A DNA stretch of 43,879 nucleotides from assembly GCA_947365915.1 (NCBI GenBank), contig CANAXT010000006.1, positions 1 to 43,879 on the forward strand. Reading direction: 5' to 3'. The DNA comes from an uncultured Mycoplasmatota bacterium. Its GTDB lineage: Bacteria; Bacillota_I; Bacilli_A; RF39; UBA660. The notes under the pieces are model-generated. The model was not told the DNA's origin, made no database searches, and saw nothing but the letters and a program-made list of their open reading frames with translations. Every line of letters begins with the position of its first letter. Position 1 is the first letter of the stretch. Shown here one piece after another: positions 24,565 through 32,484 of this stretch. Both the position numbers and the translations under genes were made by a program.

Positions 24565-25446
24565 GTGGCCAAATGGGATAAAGAGTATTTAGCTTTATGT
24601 AAGCAAATTTTATTAGAGGGAAAGCAAGTTCATAATCGAACAGGTGTTGATACCATTAAAGTACCATATTTTTCAGCCTCTTTTGATTTACAAGATGAGT
24701 TTCCAATATTGACAACTAAGTTTGTGGCGTTTAAATCAGCAGTGATAGAAATGCTTTGGTTTTATCAAATGCAAAGTAATGATGTTAGAGAGTTACAAAA
24801 TAGGGGAATTCATATATGGGATGAGTGGAAAATTGATGAAGATGGAGTATATAGGATTTATGATGAATTAGGTAATATAAAAGCTGAAAGAAACTTTGGA
24901 AAAGAGTGGGCACATACAATTGGAACTGCTTATGGTTATATTGTTAAGAAATATCAATTAACTCAGAAGTTAATTGAAAAATTGAAAACAGATCCAGAAG
25001 ATCGGCGTATGATTATGAGTTTATGGCAGGATGAATATTTAGATACTGCTGTACTTCCTTCTTGTGTATGGAATAGTATGTGGGATGTAACAGATGGCAA
25101 ATTAAATGCAGTGGTAACACAACGTTCAGTAGATGTAGGACTTGGTTTACCATTTAATGTGACACAGTATGCGGTATTGGTTCATTTGATTGCACAAGTA
25201 ACTGGATTAGAGCCAGGAATGTTATATTGGAGTGCGAAAGATGCTCATTTATATGTTAATGAAATTGATGGCATTCAAGAACAAATTCGTAGGTATGAAG
25301 AATTAGGTGATTTTGATGCTCCTAAATTATGGGTTAATCCAGAGATTACTGATTTTTTTCAGTTTGATAATTCGAAGGAGTTAAGAGATATTAGATTAGA
25401 AGATTATCAACATCATGGAAAGATAAAGATGAAAGTATCTGTATAA
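24565..25446 (+). CDS. thyA: Thymidylate synthase ThyA
   Basis: Makes dTMP from dUMP with methylenetetrahydrofolate as methyl donor and reductant. The 293 residues start at a GTG, eight bases after GGGG and just downstream of a consensus promoter; an open frame upstream is read-through of other sequence. Motifs include HNRTGVDT, RRMIMSLWQDEYL, RSVDVGLGLPFNVTQYA and the nucleotide-binding HLYVNEIDG. The catalytic Cys is in LPSCVWNSMWDV; most ThyA proteins have LPPCH here, so the Pro and His next to the Cys are changed. dfrA follows after one base. Confidence 0.95.
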   Translation: MAKWDKEYLALCKQILLEGKQVHNRTGVDTIKVPYFSASFDLQDEFPILTTKFVAFKSAVIEMLWFYQMQSNDVRELQNRGIHIWDEWKIDEDGVYRIYDELGNIKAERNFGKEWAHTIGTAYGYIVKKYQLTQKLIEKLKTDPEDRRMIMSLWQDEYLDTAVLPSCVWNSMWDVTDGKLNAVVTQRSVDVGLGLPFNVTQYAVLVHLIAQVTGLEPGMLYWSAKDAHLYVNEIDGIQEQIRRYEELGDFDAPKLWVNPEITDFFQFDNSKELRDIRLEDYQHHGKIKMKVSV

Positions 25447-25447
25447 T

Positions 25448-25930
25448 ATGAGTATTGTTTTAATTGCAGCGATTGGGAAAAATCGTGAATTAGGAAAGCA
25501 AAATCGATTGATTTGGCGATTGCCCCAGGATTTACAATTTTTTAAACAAATGACTATGGGGAAAACGATTGTAATGGGTCGTAAAACATTTGAATCGTTA
25601 CCTAAGTTACTATCTGGTAGAAGACATGTTGTTTTAAGTAGAAGTAAATGTGATTTTCCTTCTGAAGTGATTGTTTATGATAGTTTGGAGCAATTGTTAT
25701 TTAATGAAGAAGATGAATTGTTTGTTATTGGTGGAGAACAAATATATCAATTGTTTTTAGGGTATGCTTCTAAAATGTATTTGACTTTGATTGATGCGGA
25801 AGATAAGAAGGCAGATGCTTATTTTCCTGAATTTTGTGAGTCAGAGTGGGATAAGACAGTGATTGATCAGTATGATGATCTTGTTTGTTATAAGCATATG
25901 GAATATGTGAAAAAGGTGGGATGTATATGA
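25448..25930 (+). CDS. dfrA: Dihydrofolate reductase
   Basis: Regenerates tetrahydrofolate from the dihydrofolate that ThyA makes, using NADPH. The 160 residues show the AIGKNRELGKQNRLIW opening, catalytic Asp in LPQDLQFFKQMT, NADPH motif GRKTFESL, and FVIGGEQIYQLF. Length is normal. It begins one base after thyA and overlaps tmk by four bases, so the three form one operon. Confidence 0.95.
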   Translation: MSIVLIAAIGKNRELGKQNRLIWRLPQDLQFFKQMTMGKTIVMGRKTFESLPKLLSGRRHVVLSRSKCDFPSEVIVYDSLEQLLFNEEDELFVIGGEQIYQLFLGYASKMYLTLIDAEDKKADAYFPEFCESEWDKTVIDQYDDLVCYKHMEYVKKVGCI

Positions 25931-26613
25931 GTGGAAAATTAATTGTTATTGAAGGAACTGATTGTTCTGGAAAGGAAACACAATCGAAACTTTTATTGGA
26001 GCGTTTGAGGAAAGAAGGATATAAATTAGAGGAATTTAGTTTTCCTGTTTATACTTCACCAACGGGAAAGATTGTTGGTGGCTGTTATTTAGGCAAGCCA
26101 GCAATTGGAGAAAGTTTTTTTACTGAGGGTGCTCCAGCTGTAAATCCAGAAGTGTCTTCTCTTTATTATGCTGCTGATCGAAAATATAATATTTATAAAA
26201 TATTGTTTTTACTTGAAAATGGTGTAAATGTTATTTTGGATCGTTATACATATTCTAATATGGCTCATCAAGGTGGGAAAATTTTAGATCAAGAAAAGCG
26301 AAAAGATTTATATCATTGGGTAGAAGAATTGGAGTTTGGGTTATTAAAATTGCCAATTCCTGATATTCGTATTTTTTTGCACATGCCATTTGAACAAGCT
26401 ACTGTGTTAAGAAAAAGTAGGGTGAAATCAGAATTGTTAGATCAACATGAAGCAAGTGAGGAACATTTAAGGCATGCGGAAAAAGCTTATCTTGAAATTG
26501 CTGATTTATATGATTTTAAAACGATTGAGTGTAATGTTGGGGAACAAATTAAAGATATTCCTTCGATACATGAAGAAGTGTATCAATATGTAAAAGAAGA
26601 ATTAGGAAAGTAA
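25927..26613 (+). CDS. tmk: Thymidylate kinase
   Basis: Phosphorylates dTMP to dTDP, the next step after ThyA. The 228 residues include P-loop EGTDCSGKET, the DR-Y-x-x-S motif (LDRYTYSNMAHQGGK) and a lid-like Arg-rich stretch (RKSRVKSE). The ATG at 25927 (seven bases after AGGTGG) is preferred over ATG 25921, which is only one base from that site. Slightly longer than the E. coli enzyme. The operon order dTMP synthesis, folate recycling, dTMP kinase is functionally coherent. Confidence 0.9.
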   Translation: MSGKLIVIEGTDCSGKETQSKLLLERLRKEGYKLEEFSFPVYTSPTGKIVGGCYLGKPAIGESFFTEGAPAVNPEVSSLYYAADRKYNIYKILFLLENGVNVILDRYTYSNMAHQGGKILDQEKRKDLYHWVEELEFGLLKLPIPDIRIFLHMPFEQATVLRKSRVKSELLDQHEASEEHLRHAEKAYLEIADLYDFKTIECNVGEQIKDIPSIHEEVYQYVKEELGK

Positions 26614-26648
26614 TTTTTCTTTTTTCATATACTTTTTTGAGGTGTTTT

Positions 26649-27329
26649 ATGAAATTAATTGCGCATCGTGGAAAAGTTGATCGGGATGATATTTCTAATA
26701 GTAAGGTAGCTATTTTGAAGGCTCTTGGAAAGTCGTATGTAGATGGAATTGAATGTGATGTTAGATTAACGAAAGATTTGGAGGTTGTGGTGATTCATGA
26801 TCCAGTTATTGATTTTGTGAGTAATGGGACAGGTATTGTAAAGCAAATGACATTGAAACAATTAAAAAAGTATCAATTTGGAACTTCTCGTTTTTCTGAG
26901 TCTGTTTTAACTTTAAAGCAGTTATTACGTAGCATTCATAGTGATAAACTTATTTTGATTGAATTAAAGGATCATGATGAACGGTTAGTGCGTGCTGTGG
27001 ATAAGATTATTCGTAAGTTTCCTCAGTTGCACATTATTGTGATTAGTTTTTATAGTTCTTTGCTTACTTCTTTTAGAAAGATAAATCGTCATATTGAAAC
27101 GGGTTTACTTGTTGGTTATTTTTTAAATCAGGATAAGATAGAGAATGATTTTGATTATAATTTATTTAGTTTTCATTATTTGGACCAAATTGATATGGAT
27201 AAAAAGTTAATGTATTTTAATATTAATCGAAAGGGAGAGTTAGAAGAAATTATAAAAAAAAGAAATGATATTTACATCATTACTGATTGTTCTTCTCTGT
27301 TTGAACAGATGCGACTTTTTCCGCGCTGA
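26649..27329 (+). CDS. Glycerophosphodiester phosphodiesterase family protein
   Basis: A 226-residue TIM-barrel hydrolase that would cleave glycerophosphodiesters to glycerol-3-phosphate and an alcohol. Conserved residues are AHRG at 4-7, IECDVRLTKD with the metal Glu and Asp, VVIHDP, and LIELK. The ATG follows GAGGTG. No signal peptide, so cytoplasmic. The last 50 bases overlap the end of the convergent DUF2179 gene. Confidence 0.88.
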   Translation: MKLIAHRGKVDRDDISNSKVAILKALGKSYVDGIECDVRLTKDLEVVVIHDPVIDFVSNGTGIVKQMTLKQLKKYQFGTSRFSESVLTLKQLLRSIHSDKLILIELKDHDERLVRAVDKIIRKFPQLHIIVISFYSSLLTSFRKINRHIETGLLVGYFLNQDKIENDFDYNLFSFHYLDQIDMDKKLMYFNINRKGELEEIIKKRNDIYIITDCSSLFEQMRLFPR

Positions 27330-27792
27330 TGAATGCGTTTGGTTCGAATTTTTTAATGATATCAGTTACTTCTTGTCTTTTTTTTCTTGGAATCATACTC
27401 ATTAAAATGATTTTATCTTTTGTGGTTCCACTTCCTTTTAACATGGTTACTCCATAGTGTTCTTTTCCTAGTTCTGTGATTATTTTATTTGCGTTTTTTG
27501 GATCAACGATGGCTGTAATCATATTGTTTCCAAGGGCTAAACGTTCTTCTATGATGGATCCAACATAGGAACCAACGAAGGATCCTAAGGCGAAAAAGAT
27601 GACTTTTAGTGGGTCTTTTTTGATTCCTGTTACAACGGCTCCTGTGACAAAAACCCAGACGAGTGCTACTATAAATTGTAGGAATGCACCTAACCATTTT
27701 TTTCCGTTTGCGACGACAATTAGTCGTAGTGTAGCGAGCGCATTTTCTATGACTTTGGAAAAGAAAATCATACAATATAAGGGAATATTCAT
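27280..27792 (-). CDS. DUF2179/UPF0316 membrane protein
   Basis: A 170-residue protein. The N-terminal half has three hydrophobic segments of the DUF5698 type (NALATLRLIVVANGKKWLGA with the following helix, then VIFFALGSFVGSYVGSIIEE). The C-terminal half is a DUF2179 domain (NKIITELGKEHYGVTMLKGSG and IPRKKRQEVTDIIKKFEPNA). This is the UPF0316 arrangement; its role is unknown, though DUF2179 is a suspected small-ligand-binding fold. AAAGGAG precedes the start. It is convergent with and overlaps the GDPD gene. Confidence 0.88.
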   Translation of the reverse strand: MNIPLYCMIFFSKVIENALATLRLIVVANGKKWLGAFLQFIVALVWVFVTGAVVTGIKKDPLKVIFFALGSFVGSYVGSIIEERLALGNNMITAIVDPKNANKIITELGKEHYGVTMLKGSGTTKDKIILMSMIPRKKRQEVTDIIKKFEPNAFISAEKVASVQTEKNNQ

Positions 27793-27867
27793 AATTTCTC
27801 CTTTCTGTTTTTATTTTGGGTTGTAAATTATTTTTTATTCAATTTTTGTATAAAGTTAGAAAGGTTG

Positions 27868-27954
27868 TTCATAATAGGAATGAGGTAGAAATACCTTAGT
27901 CCTACGTCCTATTCTAAAATATGAGAAAACTAGATCTATAAGGTCTGGTTTTTT
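27868..27954 (+). ncRNA. Candidate structured RNA ending in a terminator, upstream of murE
   Basis: Nested pairings on the plus strand: TTCATA (27868-27873) with TATGAG (27920-27925); AATAGGA (27873-27879) with TCCTATT (27907-27913); and AGGTA-GAAA-TACCT (27883-27896), a GNRA-capped hairpin. A 9-bp terminator stem follows (27928-27936 with 27942-27950, two G-T pairs) with a T run to 27954. No clear promoter was found upstream. It ends about 20 bases before the murE promoter, so it is separate from the murE mRNA. Class not recognised. Confidence 0.5.
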
Positions 27955-27973
27955 CGAGTATGAAATTACTTTC

Positions 27974-28002
27974 TTGTCACATACTAAAAAATATAGTAAA
28001 AT
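27974..28002 (+). promoter_or_regulatory. murE promoter
   Basis: TTGTCA at 27974-27979 and TAAAAT at 27997-28002, spacer 17. It excludes the upstream in-frame ATG at 27974 as the murE start. Confidence 0.75.
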
Positions 28003-28021
28003 ACTGTATGAAGGTGATAAC

Positions 28022-29404
28022 ATGATCAATATAAAAACAGATTCAAGAAAAATAATGCCAGGAGATACTTTTGTTGCACTCAAGGGAATTGGGAGCAATG
28101 GAGATGATTACATTGAAAAAGCTATTGAAAAAGGTGCTAGTAAGATCATTTGTGAAAATGGGACTTATTCAGTTACTACAGAAAATGTAGAAGATACTAG
28201 AAAATATTTGGTAGATTATTTAAAAAAAGAGTATCATTCTAAATTGGAGAAAATGAAAATTATAGGTGTGACTGGAACGAATGGTAAAACTACAACAGCT
28301 TATTTGTTATCAGAAATGTTAAATAAATTAGGAAATAAATCAGCATATATTGGTACAATTGGATTTTTTATTGGAGAAGAAAAAAAACAAAATTTGAATA
28401 ATACAACACCAGATATTTGTGATTTGTATGAATTATTGTTAGAAGCTTATGAATCAGAATGTGATTATGTTATTCTTGAAGCTAGTAGTCAAGGATTATC
28501 TTATGGAAGAATAGATGGAATTTACTTTGATATGGCTCTGTTTACTAATTTGACACAGGATCATTTAGATTATCATAAGACAATGGAAAATTATGCTTTA
28601 GCTAAACAAAAATTATTTCGAAATTTGAAAAAAGATGGTACTTCAATTGTTAATTCTGATGATGTTTATGCAAAATATTTTATGTTAGAAAAAAATAAAA
28701 CAATTACATATGGATTTGAAAGTGGAGACTATCAGATATTGGATTTTCAAATGAATTTTTCAGGTATGCATTTTACTTATCAGCATAGTGGAAAAAAATT
28801 CAAAATAAAAACAAATTTGTTAGGCAAATATAATATTAGTAATACGTTGTTGGTTGTTATTGCTTTAGAGCAATTGGGTTTTGAAAGAAAACAATTTATT
28901 TCATATTTAGAACATTTAGAAGGTCCAAGTGGTAGAATGGAGATGATTCCTTATCAAAATGATTTGATTGTGATTGATTATGCACATACTCCTGATGCTA
29001 TGGACAATGTTATTTCTACGATGAAACAAGTTTCTCAAAAAAATTTATACGTTGTATTTGGATGTACTGGTTCAAGGGATCGAGCAAAAAGACCTATTAT
29101 GGCACGCATGGCAACGGAAAGGTGTAAATACGCTATTTTTACGAGTGATGATTTGCATGATGAATCATTTGATCAGATTATATCTGATATGATTGATGGT
29201 TTAGAATATACGAATTATGAGGTTTGTGAAAACCGAAAAGAAGCGATTCATAAAGGAATTGATTTACTAAAACAAGATGATATATTACTTGTTTTGGGAA
29301 AGGGTCATGAAGAGGTGATGATTGTAGGAAATCAAAAAATTCCTTTTCATGATAGGACAGTTGTAGAAGAATATATTGATGAATTGTGTAAAAAGGGTGA
29401 ATAA
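28022..29404 (+). CDS. murE: UDP-MurNAc-tripeptide ligase MurE
   Basis: Adds the third amino acid of the peptidoglycan stem peptide, using ATP, in the cytoplasm. The 460 residues start at the ATG after AAGGTGATAA. Motifs: TDSRKIMPGDTFVAL (N-terminal UDP site), GTNGKTT from 85, NNTTPD, EASSQGL, TNLTQDHLDYHKTMENYA, DYAHTPDAM, and GKGHEE. At the position of the amino-acid selectivity motif (DNPR in meso-DAP enzymes) it has D376-D-L-H379, so the Arg that holds meso-DAP is missing and another residue such as L-lysine is likely. The gene lies apart from the other wall genes in the window. Confidence 0.93.
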   Translation: MINIKTDSRKIMPGDTFVALKGIGSNGDDYIEKAIEKGASKIICENGTYSVTTENVEDTRKYLVDYLKKEYHSKLEKMKIIGVTGTNGKTTTAYLLSEMLNKLGNKSAYIGTIGFFIGEEKKQNLNNTTPDICDLYELLLEAYESECDYVILEASSQGLSYGRIDGIYFDMALFTNLTQDHLDYHKTMENYALAKQKLFRNLKKDGTSIVNSDDVYAKYFMLEKNKTITYGFESGDYQILDFQMNFSGMHFTYQHSGKKFKIKTNLLGKYNISNTLLVVIALEQLGFERKQFISYLEHLEGPSGRMEMIPYQNDLIVIDYAHTPDAMDNVISTMKQVSQKNLYVVFGCTGSRDRAKRPIMARMATERCKYAIFTSDDLHDESFDQIISDMIDGLEYTNYEVCENRKEAIHKGIDLLKQDDILLVLGKGHEEVMIVGNQKIPFHDRTVVEEYIDELCKKGE

Positions 29405-29415
29405 ACTTTTTTTTC

Positions 29416-29443
29416 TTGACTTTCTTTTATAACTTGATACAAT
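29416..29443 (+). promoter_or_regulatory. Promoter of the HExxH/kinase-like gene pair
   Basis: TTGACT at 29416-29421 and TACAAT at 29438-29443, spacer 16. Confidence 0.75.
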
Positions 29444-29461
29444 AATAAACAGGTGAAAAAA

Positions 29462-30469
29462 ATGAAAAGATGTGAATGGGACATTTCTTTATTGAAAGAA
29501 ATGAGACAACATTTATTACACTGTCATGATTGTTCTAGTGAAGATATTGGGCTAGATATAGAACAACTAGATTATTTGATTCGATTATATTTTGGAGATA
29601 TTGATCTATCTATTCCAGTACAGTCAGAAGATCAATTTTTTTTAGAAAATATTGGTTATATGATAACTCATATGAATTTGACTCAATTATCTCATTTGAA
29701 ATCTTTAAAAAGTGTATGTGAGAAATCGACTTTAAAAATTCCTAGTTTAAGGAAACGTTCATTTGATTTTGGAAATATATCCAATTTGTTTGCAGATTTT
29801 TTATTGTGGTTTCCTCCCGGAAAGATCAAGGATTATTTGAAATTTTATTATCGTGAAAAAACGTTTACGCATGTTCATTGTGCTCGTCCACAAAAAAAGG
29901 TAGATGTTTTAGGAGTTACTTATGAATTTTCTTTTTTTAATACTCCTTTTATTTATCTTAATCAAACAACTTATATAGAGACATTTATGACATTTGTACA
30001 TGAGATGGCTCATGTAGCTATGATTTTACTTGGAAGTGAGAAGTGTGAAAGTGCAGTGGATTTATTATTTTCCGAGATAGAGGGACAATATTTTGAGTTA
30101 TTGGCATTTCAGTATTTATGTGATCGTGATTGTGTTCTGGATGGAAGACGTAATGCGATTTGTAATTTAAGGTCTTTAAAACATCGAGTGGAATCTGTAC
30201 AATTGAAAAATTTGTGGAGTACTTCTTTAAAGGGGGAACAATATGAAAAGAATTTGCAAGAAATCTATTCTTATTTGGGTGCTCTTGAATTATTCGGAAG
30301 ATACCATGGAGATTATGAAAAACAATTATATGATTTAATGAGAATAAAAAATATACATAGTGATCGATTAGATAACTATTTAAAAAAAGCGGATTTTAAA
30401 TGGAGAGAAGATGATTTTAGGAGTCTTAAAAAACATCGGGTGAAGTTGAAGCAGTTGAGACAGTGGTAG
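29462..30469 (+). CDS. HExxH zinc-metallopeptidase-like protein
   Basis: A 335-residue protein with H180-E-M-A-H184 and a downstream acidic stretch SEIEGQYFE that could give the third zinc ligand, as in M3-type gluzincins. The region before it (NTPFIYLNQTTYIETFMTFV) forms the expected strand and helix. No signal peptide, so probably cytoplasmic. Start: ATG 29462 after CAGG; a GTG nine bases upstream is also in frame. The next gene follows after one base. A second, divergent HExxH protein lies at 42219-43100. Substrate unknown. Confidence 0.7.
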   Translation: MKRCEWDISLLKEMRQHLLHCHDCSSEDIGLDIEQLDYLIRLYFGDIDLSIPVQSEDQFFLENIGYMITHMNLTQLSHLKSLKSVCEKSTLKIPSLRKRSFDFGNISNLFADFLLWFPPGKIKDYLKFYYREKTFTHVHCARPQKKVDVLGVTYEFSFFNTPFIYLNQTTYIETFMTFVHEMAHVAMILLGSEKCESAVDLLFSEIEGQYFELLAFQYLCDRDCVLDGRRNAICNLRSLKHRVESVQLKNLWSTSLKGEQYEKNLQEIYSYLGALELFGRYHGDYEKQLYDLMRIKNIHSDRLDNYLKKADFKWREDDFRSLKKHRVKLKQLRQW

Positions 30470-30470
30470 T

Positions 30471-31229
30471 ATGATGTATTGTGAAATAACAAAACAAGAA
30501 TTGAAAAGTTTTTATAAAACAGATTTGGGTGGAGCTGATGGGACGATTTATTTTCATGATATGGAGGCTTTAAAAATATTTCATGCTCGTTTGTCTATGT
30601 TAGAGTTACAGGAGAAAAAAAGAATGATAGAGTATTTGTTTGGGTTTCAAGAATTAGAACCGTTTTCTTCTATTCCTAAAAAGCTAGTTTCTTTTAAAAG
30701 AAGAATTGGTTATTGGATGAATTTGATTGTTGGAATTCCTTTGGATATATGGGTTAGACAAAATAAACATGATACTAGAAAAGTGATTGATATGTATAAA
30801 AAAATTAGTGAACGGTTAAAATTATTTCATGAAAAATATGGTATTTTGGTTAATGATTGTTATTATTCTAATATTTTGATTGTAGATGATTCTGAACCTG
30901 TTTTTGTAGATGTAGATAGTTTTGTAATGATGGATATGGAAGGGTTATCCAATTCTAGAATTTTATTTGATTATAGTCGGAATATGATGTGGAATCGCAT
31001 GAATCAGTTTACTTATTTGAAGCGTTCTATTCATGCAGATAATGCTTCTTTATGGCTTATGTATTTTGAGTCTATGTTTGGTATTAAGATTCGTTTTTGG
31101 AACATTCGAAATCTTTCTAGTCAGTTATCTAGAAATTTAGATTTATTTGATATTTATGCTCAAATTAGTAAACCTAAGCTAGAGGCTGTTCCTTATCTTC
31201 ATGAGGTAGTCAAACAGTATACATTATAA
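30471..31229 (+). CDS. Protein-kinase-fold-like protein, unknown function
   Basis: A 252-residue protein. The stretch GILVNDCYYSNILIVDDSEP with the following VFVDVDSF resembles the catalytic loop (usual form H-x-D-xxxx-N) and metal-binding acidic motif of kinase-like folds such as aminoglycoside phosphotransferases and lipopolysaccharide kinases. The catalytic-loop Asp appears as ND and the His is absent, so it may be atypical or inactive. The N-terminal GGADGTIYF could be the glycine loop. It starts one base after the HExxH gene, so both are translated from one mRNA. Assignment is tentative. Confidence 0.55.
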   Translation: MMYCEITKQELKSFYKTDLGGADGTIYFHDMEALKIFHARLSMLELQEKKRMIEYLFGFQELEPFSSIPKKLVSFKRRIGYWMNLIVGIPLDIWVRQNKHDTRKVIDMYKKISERLKLFHEKYGILVNDCYYSNILIVDDSEPVFVDVDSFVMMDMEGLSNSRILFDYSRNMMWNRMNQFTYLKRSIHADNASLWLMYFESMFGIKIRFWNIRNLSSQLSRNLDLFDIYAQISKPKLEAVPYLHEVVKQYTL

Positions 31230-31231
31230 GT

Positions 31232-31260
31232 TTGACAATTTATAAAAACTATACTATAAT
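31232..31260 (+). promoter_or_regulatory. Perfect consensus promoter of the Nudix-like gene
   Basis: TTGACA at 31232-31237 and TATAAT at 31255-31260, spacer 17. Transcription starts near 31267, which rules out the upstream in-frame start at 31260. Confidence 0.92.
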
Positions 31261-31298
31261 TGAGTGCGTATGTAAAACACAAAGAGGAGTGGATAGCA

Positions 31299-31970
31299 TT
31301 GGATTCAGGGCTGGATAAGTATTATAATATATTAGAAAGTTTGGTTAGTATTTTTACGATTGATCAAGGCTTTATTAAAGTATTGTTGATTCGAAAGAAA
31401 AGTGAACCATACAAGGGATATTGGATTTTACCTGGAAATATTATTTCTAAAGAGGAAACGGTGGAAGATAATATTGTGAATGCGATTGATGAGAAGTTAG
31501 GACTTCGTGATCTTTATTTGAAGCAATGTCATATTTATAGTGATGTAGGCAGGGATCCTGATGATCGTATTATTGCGATTTCTTATATTGGTCTTGTGGA
31601 TAATGTTACTGCTTGGTATAAGAGAGAAGAGAGATCTGATATTGAGACTTCTTGGTTTCGAATTGATGATATTCCAAAAATGGCTTATGATCATTTAGAA
31701 ATATTGAATCGAAATATTGCGTTTTTGAGATCTAAAATTGTAAATAGTAATGTTTTAAAAAGTCTGTTTCCAAGTGATTTTACGCTTCCTGAGTTACAAA
31801 ATGCTTATGAACAAATTTTAGGGAAAAAATTGGATCGCAGAAATTTTAGAAAAAAATTTATTTCTTTGGGTCTTATTGTGGATACTGGAGATACGAATGT
31901 TGGAGGAAATGGTAGGCCTGCGAAATTATATTATTTTAATGAAGAAGCAAAGGAAAGAACATTATTTTAA
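31299..31970 (+). CDS. NrtR-like protein: degenerate Nudix domain plus winged helix
   Basis: A 223-residue protein from a TTG start at 31299, nine bases after GAGGAG. Residues about 15-145 are a Nudix fold (VLLIRKKSEPYKGYWILPGN). The Nudix box G-x5-E is followed by NAIDEKLGL where active enzymes have REUxEExGU, so key catalytic residues are lost. The C-terminal 75 residues form a winged helix (LPELQNAYEQILGKKLDRRN, FRKKFISLG, then a Gly-rich wing). This arrangement is that of NrtR/COG4111 regulators, which bind ADP-ribose or related NAD metabolites and repress NAD genes. No NAD gene is adjacent. Confidence 0.8.
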   Translation: MDSGLDKYYNILESLVSIFTIDQGFIKVLLIRKKSEPYKGYWILPGNIISKEETVEDNIVNAIDEKLGLRDLYLKQCHIYSDVGRDPDDRIIAISYIGLVDNVTAWYKREERSDIETSWFRIDDIPKMAYDHLEILNRNIAFLRSKIVNSNVLKSLFPSDFTLPELQNAYEQILGKKLDRRNFRKKFISLGLIVDTGDTNVGGNGRPAKLYYFNEEAKERTLF

Positions 31971-31981
31971 AGGTGATGAAT

Positions 31982-32422
31982 ATGAAATTAGATAATCGTG
32001 GTTGGGGTTTACAAGAGTTAATTGTTGGACTTAGTGTGCTTGTTTTTTGTTTATTTTTAGCGGTCATATTGATTAGTAGGAATTTTAAGGAATTAGGTGG
32101 AACTTTAATGGATGTAAATGAGCCTATACAAAGTAGGCCAACTGAACATGATAATACATATAAGCAATTAGAATATAAAGTGGTAGAAGCTTGTAAAGTG
32201 TATCAGAAAGAAATGTACTCAGATTTGCACGAGGAAGATAAGTTGACAGTAACTTTAAAGACACTTGTTCGTGATCAATATTTAGATGAAGAAAATCATG
32301 GTTGTACTGGGTATGTTACGTTTGAAAAAACAAATGGAAGCATTATTTACACACCTTATTTAAAATGTGGAAAAAAATATCAGACGAAAGGGTATTTAGA
32401 AATGTTGGATTCTAATGATTAG
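31982..32422 (+). CDS. Small protein with type IV pilin-like N terminus
   Basis: A 146-residue protein. After six residues it reads RG-WGLQE-LIVGLSVLVFCL: a Gly before the cut site, Glu at position +5, then a single hydrophobic helix, the form of prepilins and pseudopilins. The rest is an extracytoplasmic domain with Cys in EACKVY, HGCTGY and LKCGKKY. No pilin peptidase, ATPase or other pilins are in the window. It sits a few bases after the Nudix-like gene. The ATG at 31982 (AAAGG site) is preferred over ATG 31976. Confidence 0.7.
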   Translation: MKLDNRGWGLQELIVGLSVLVFCLFLAVILISRNFKELGGTLMDVNEPIQSRPTEHDNTYKQLEYKVVEACKVYQKEMYSDLHEEDKLTVTLKTLVRDQYLDEENHGCTGYVTFEKTNGSIIYTPYLKCGKKYQTKGYLEMLDSND

Positions 32423-32455
32423 TTGAATTTACTTTTCATTTTTTTTTTTGTATGC

Positions 32456-32461
32456 TATAAT
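32456..32461 (+). promoter_or_regulatory. Extended -10 promoter of PH-domain gene 1
   Basis: TGCTATAAT with TATAAT at 32456-32461; the -35 region (TTTTCA, 32433-32438) is poor. The same TGN-TATAAT form precedes the paralogue at 43220. Confidence 0.55.
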
Positions 32462-32484
32462 TGTGATGATAGAGGTGTTAGAAA

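Noticed and set aside
27974-28021. N-terminal extension of MurE
   Set aside because: It overlaps the promoter; the ATG at 28022 has a good ribosome binding site and gives the usual MurE start.
31260-31298. Earlier start for the Nudix-like protein
   Set aside because: It would begin at the last base of the -10 element, before the transcription start.
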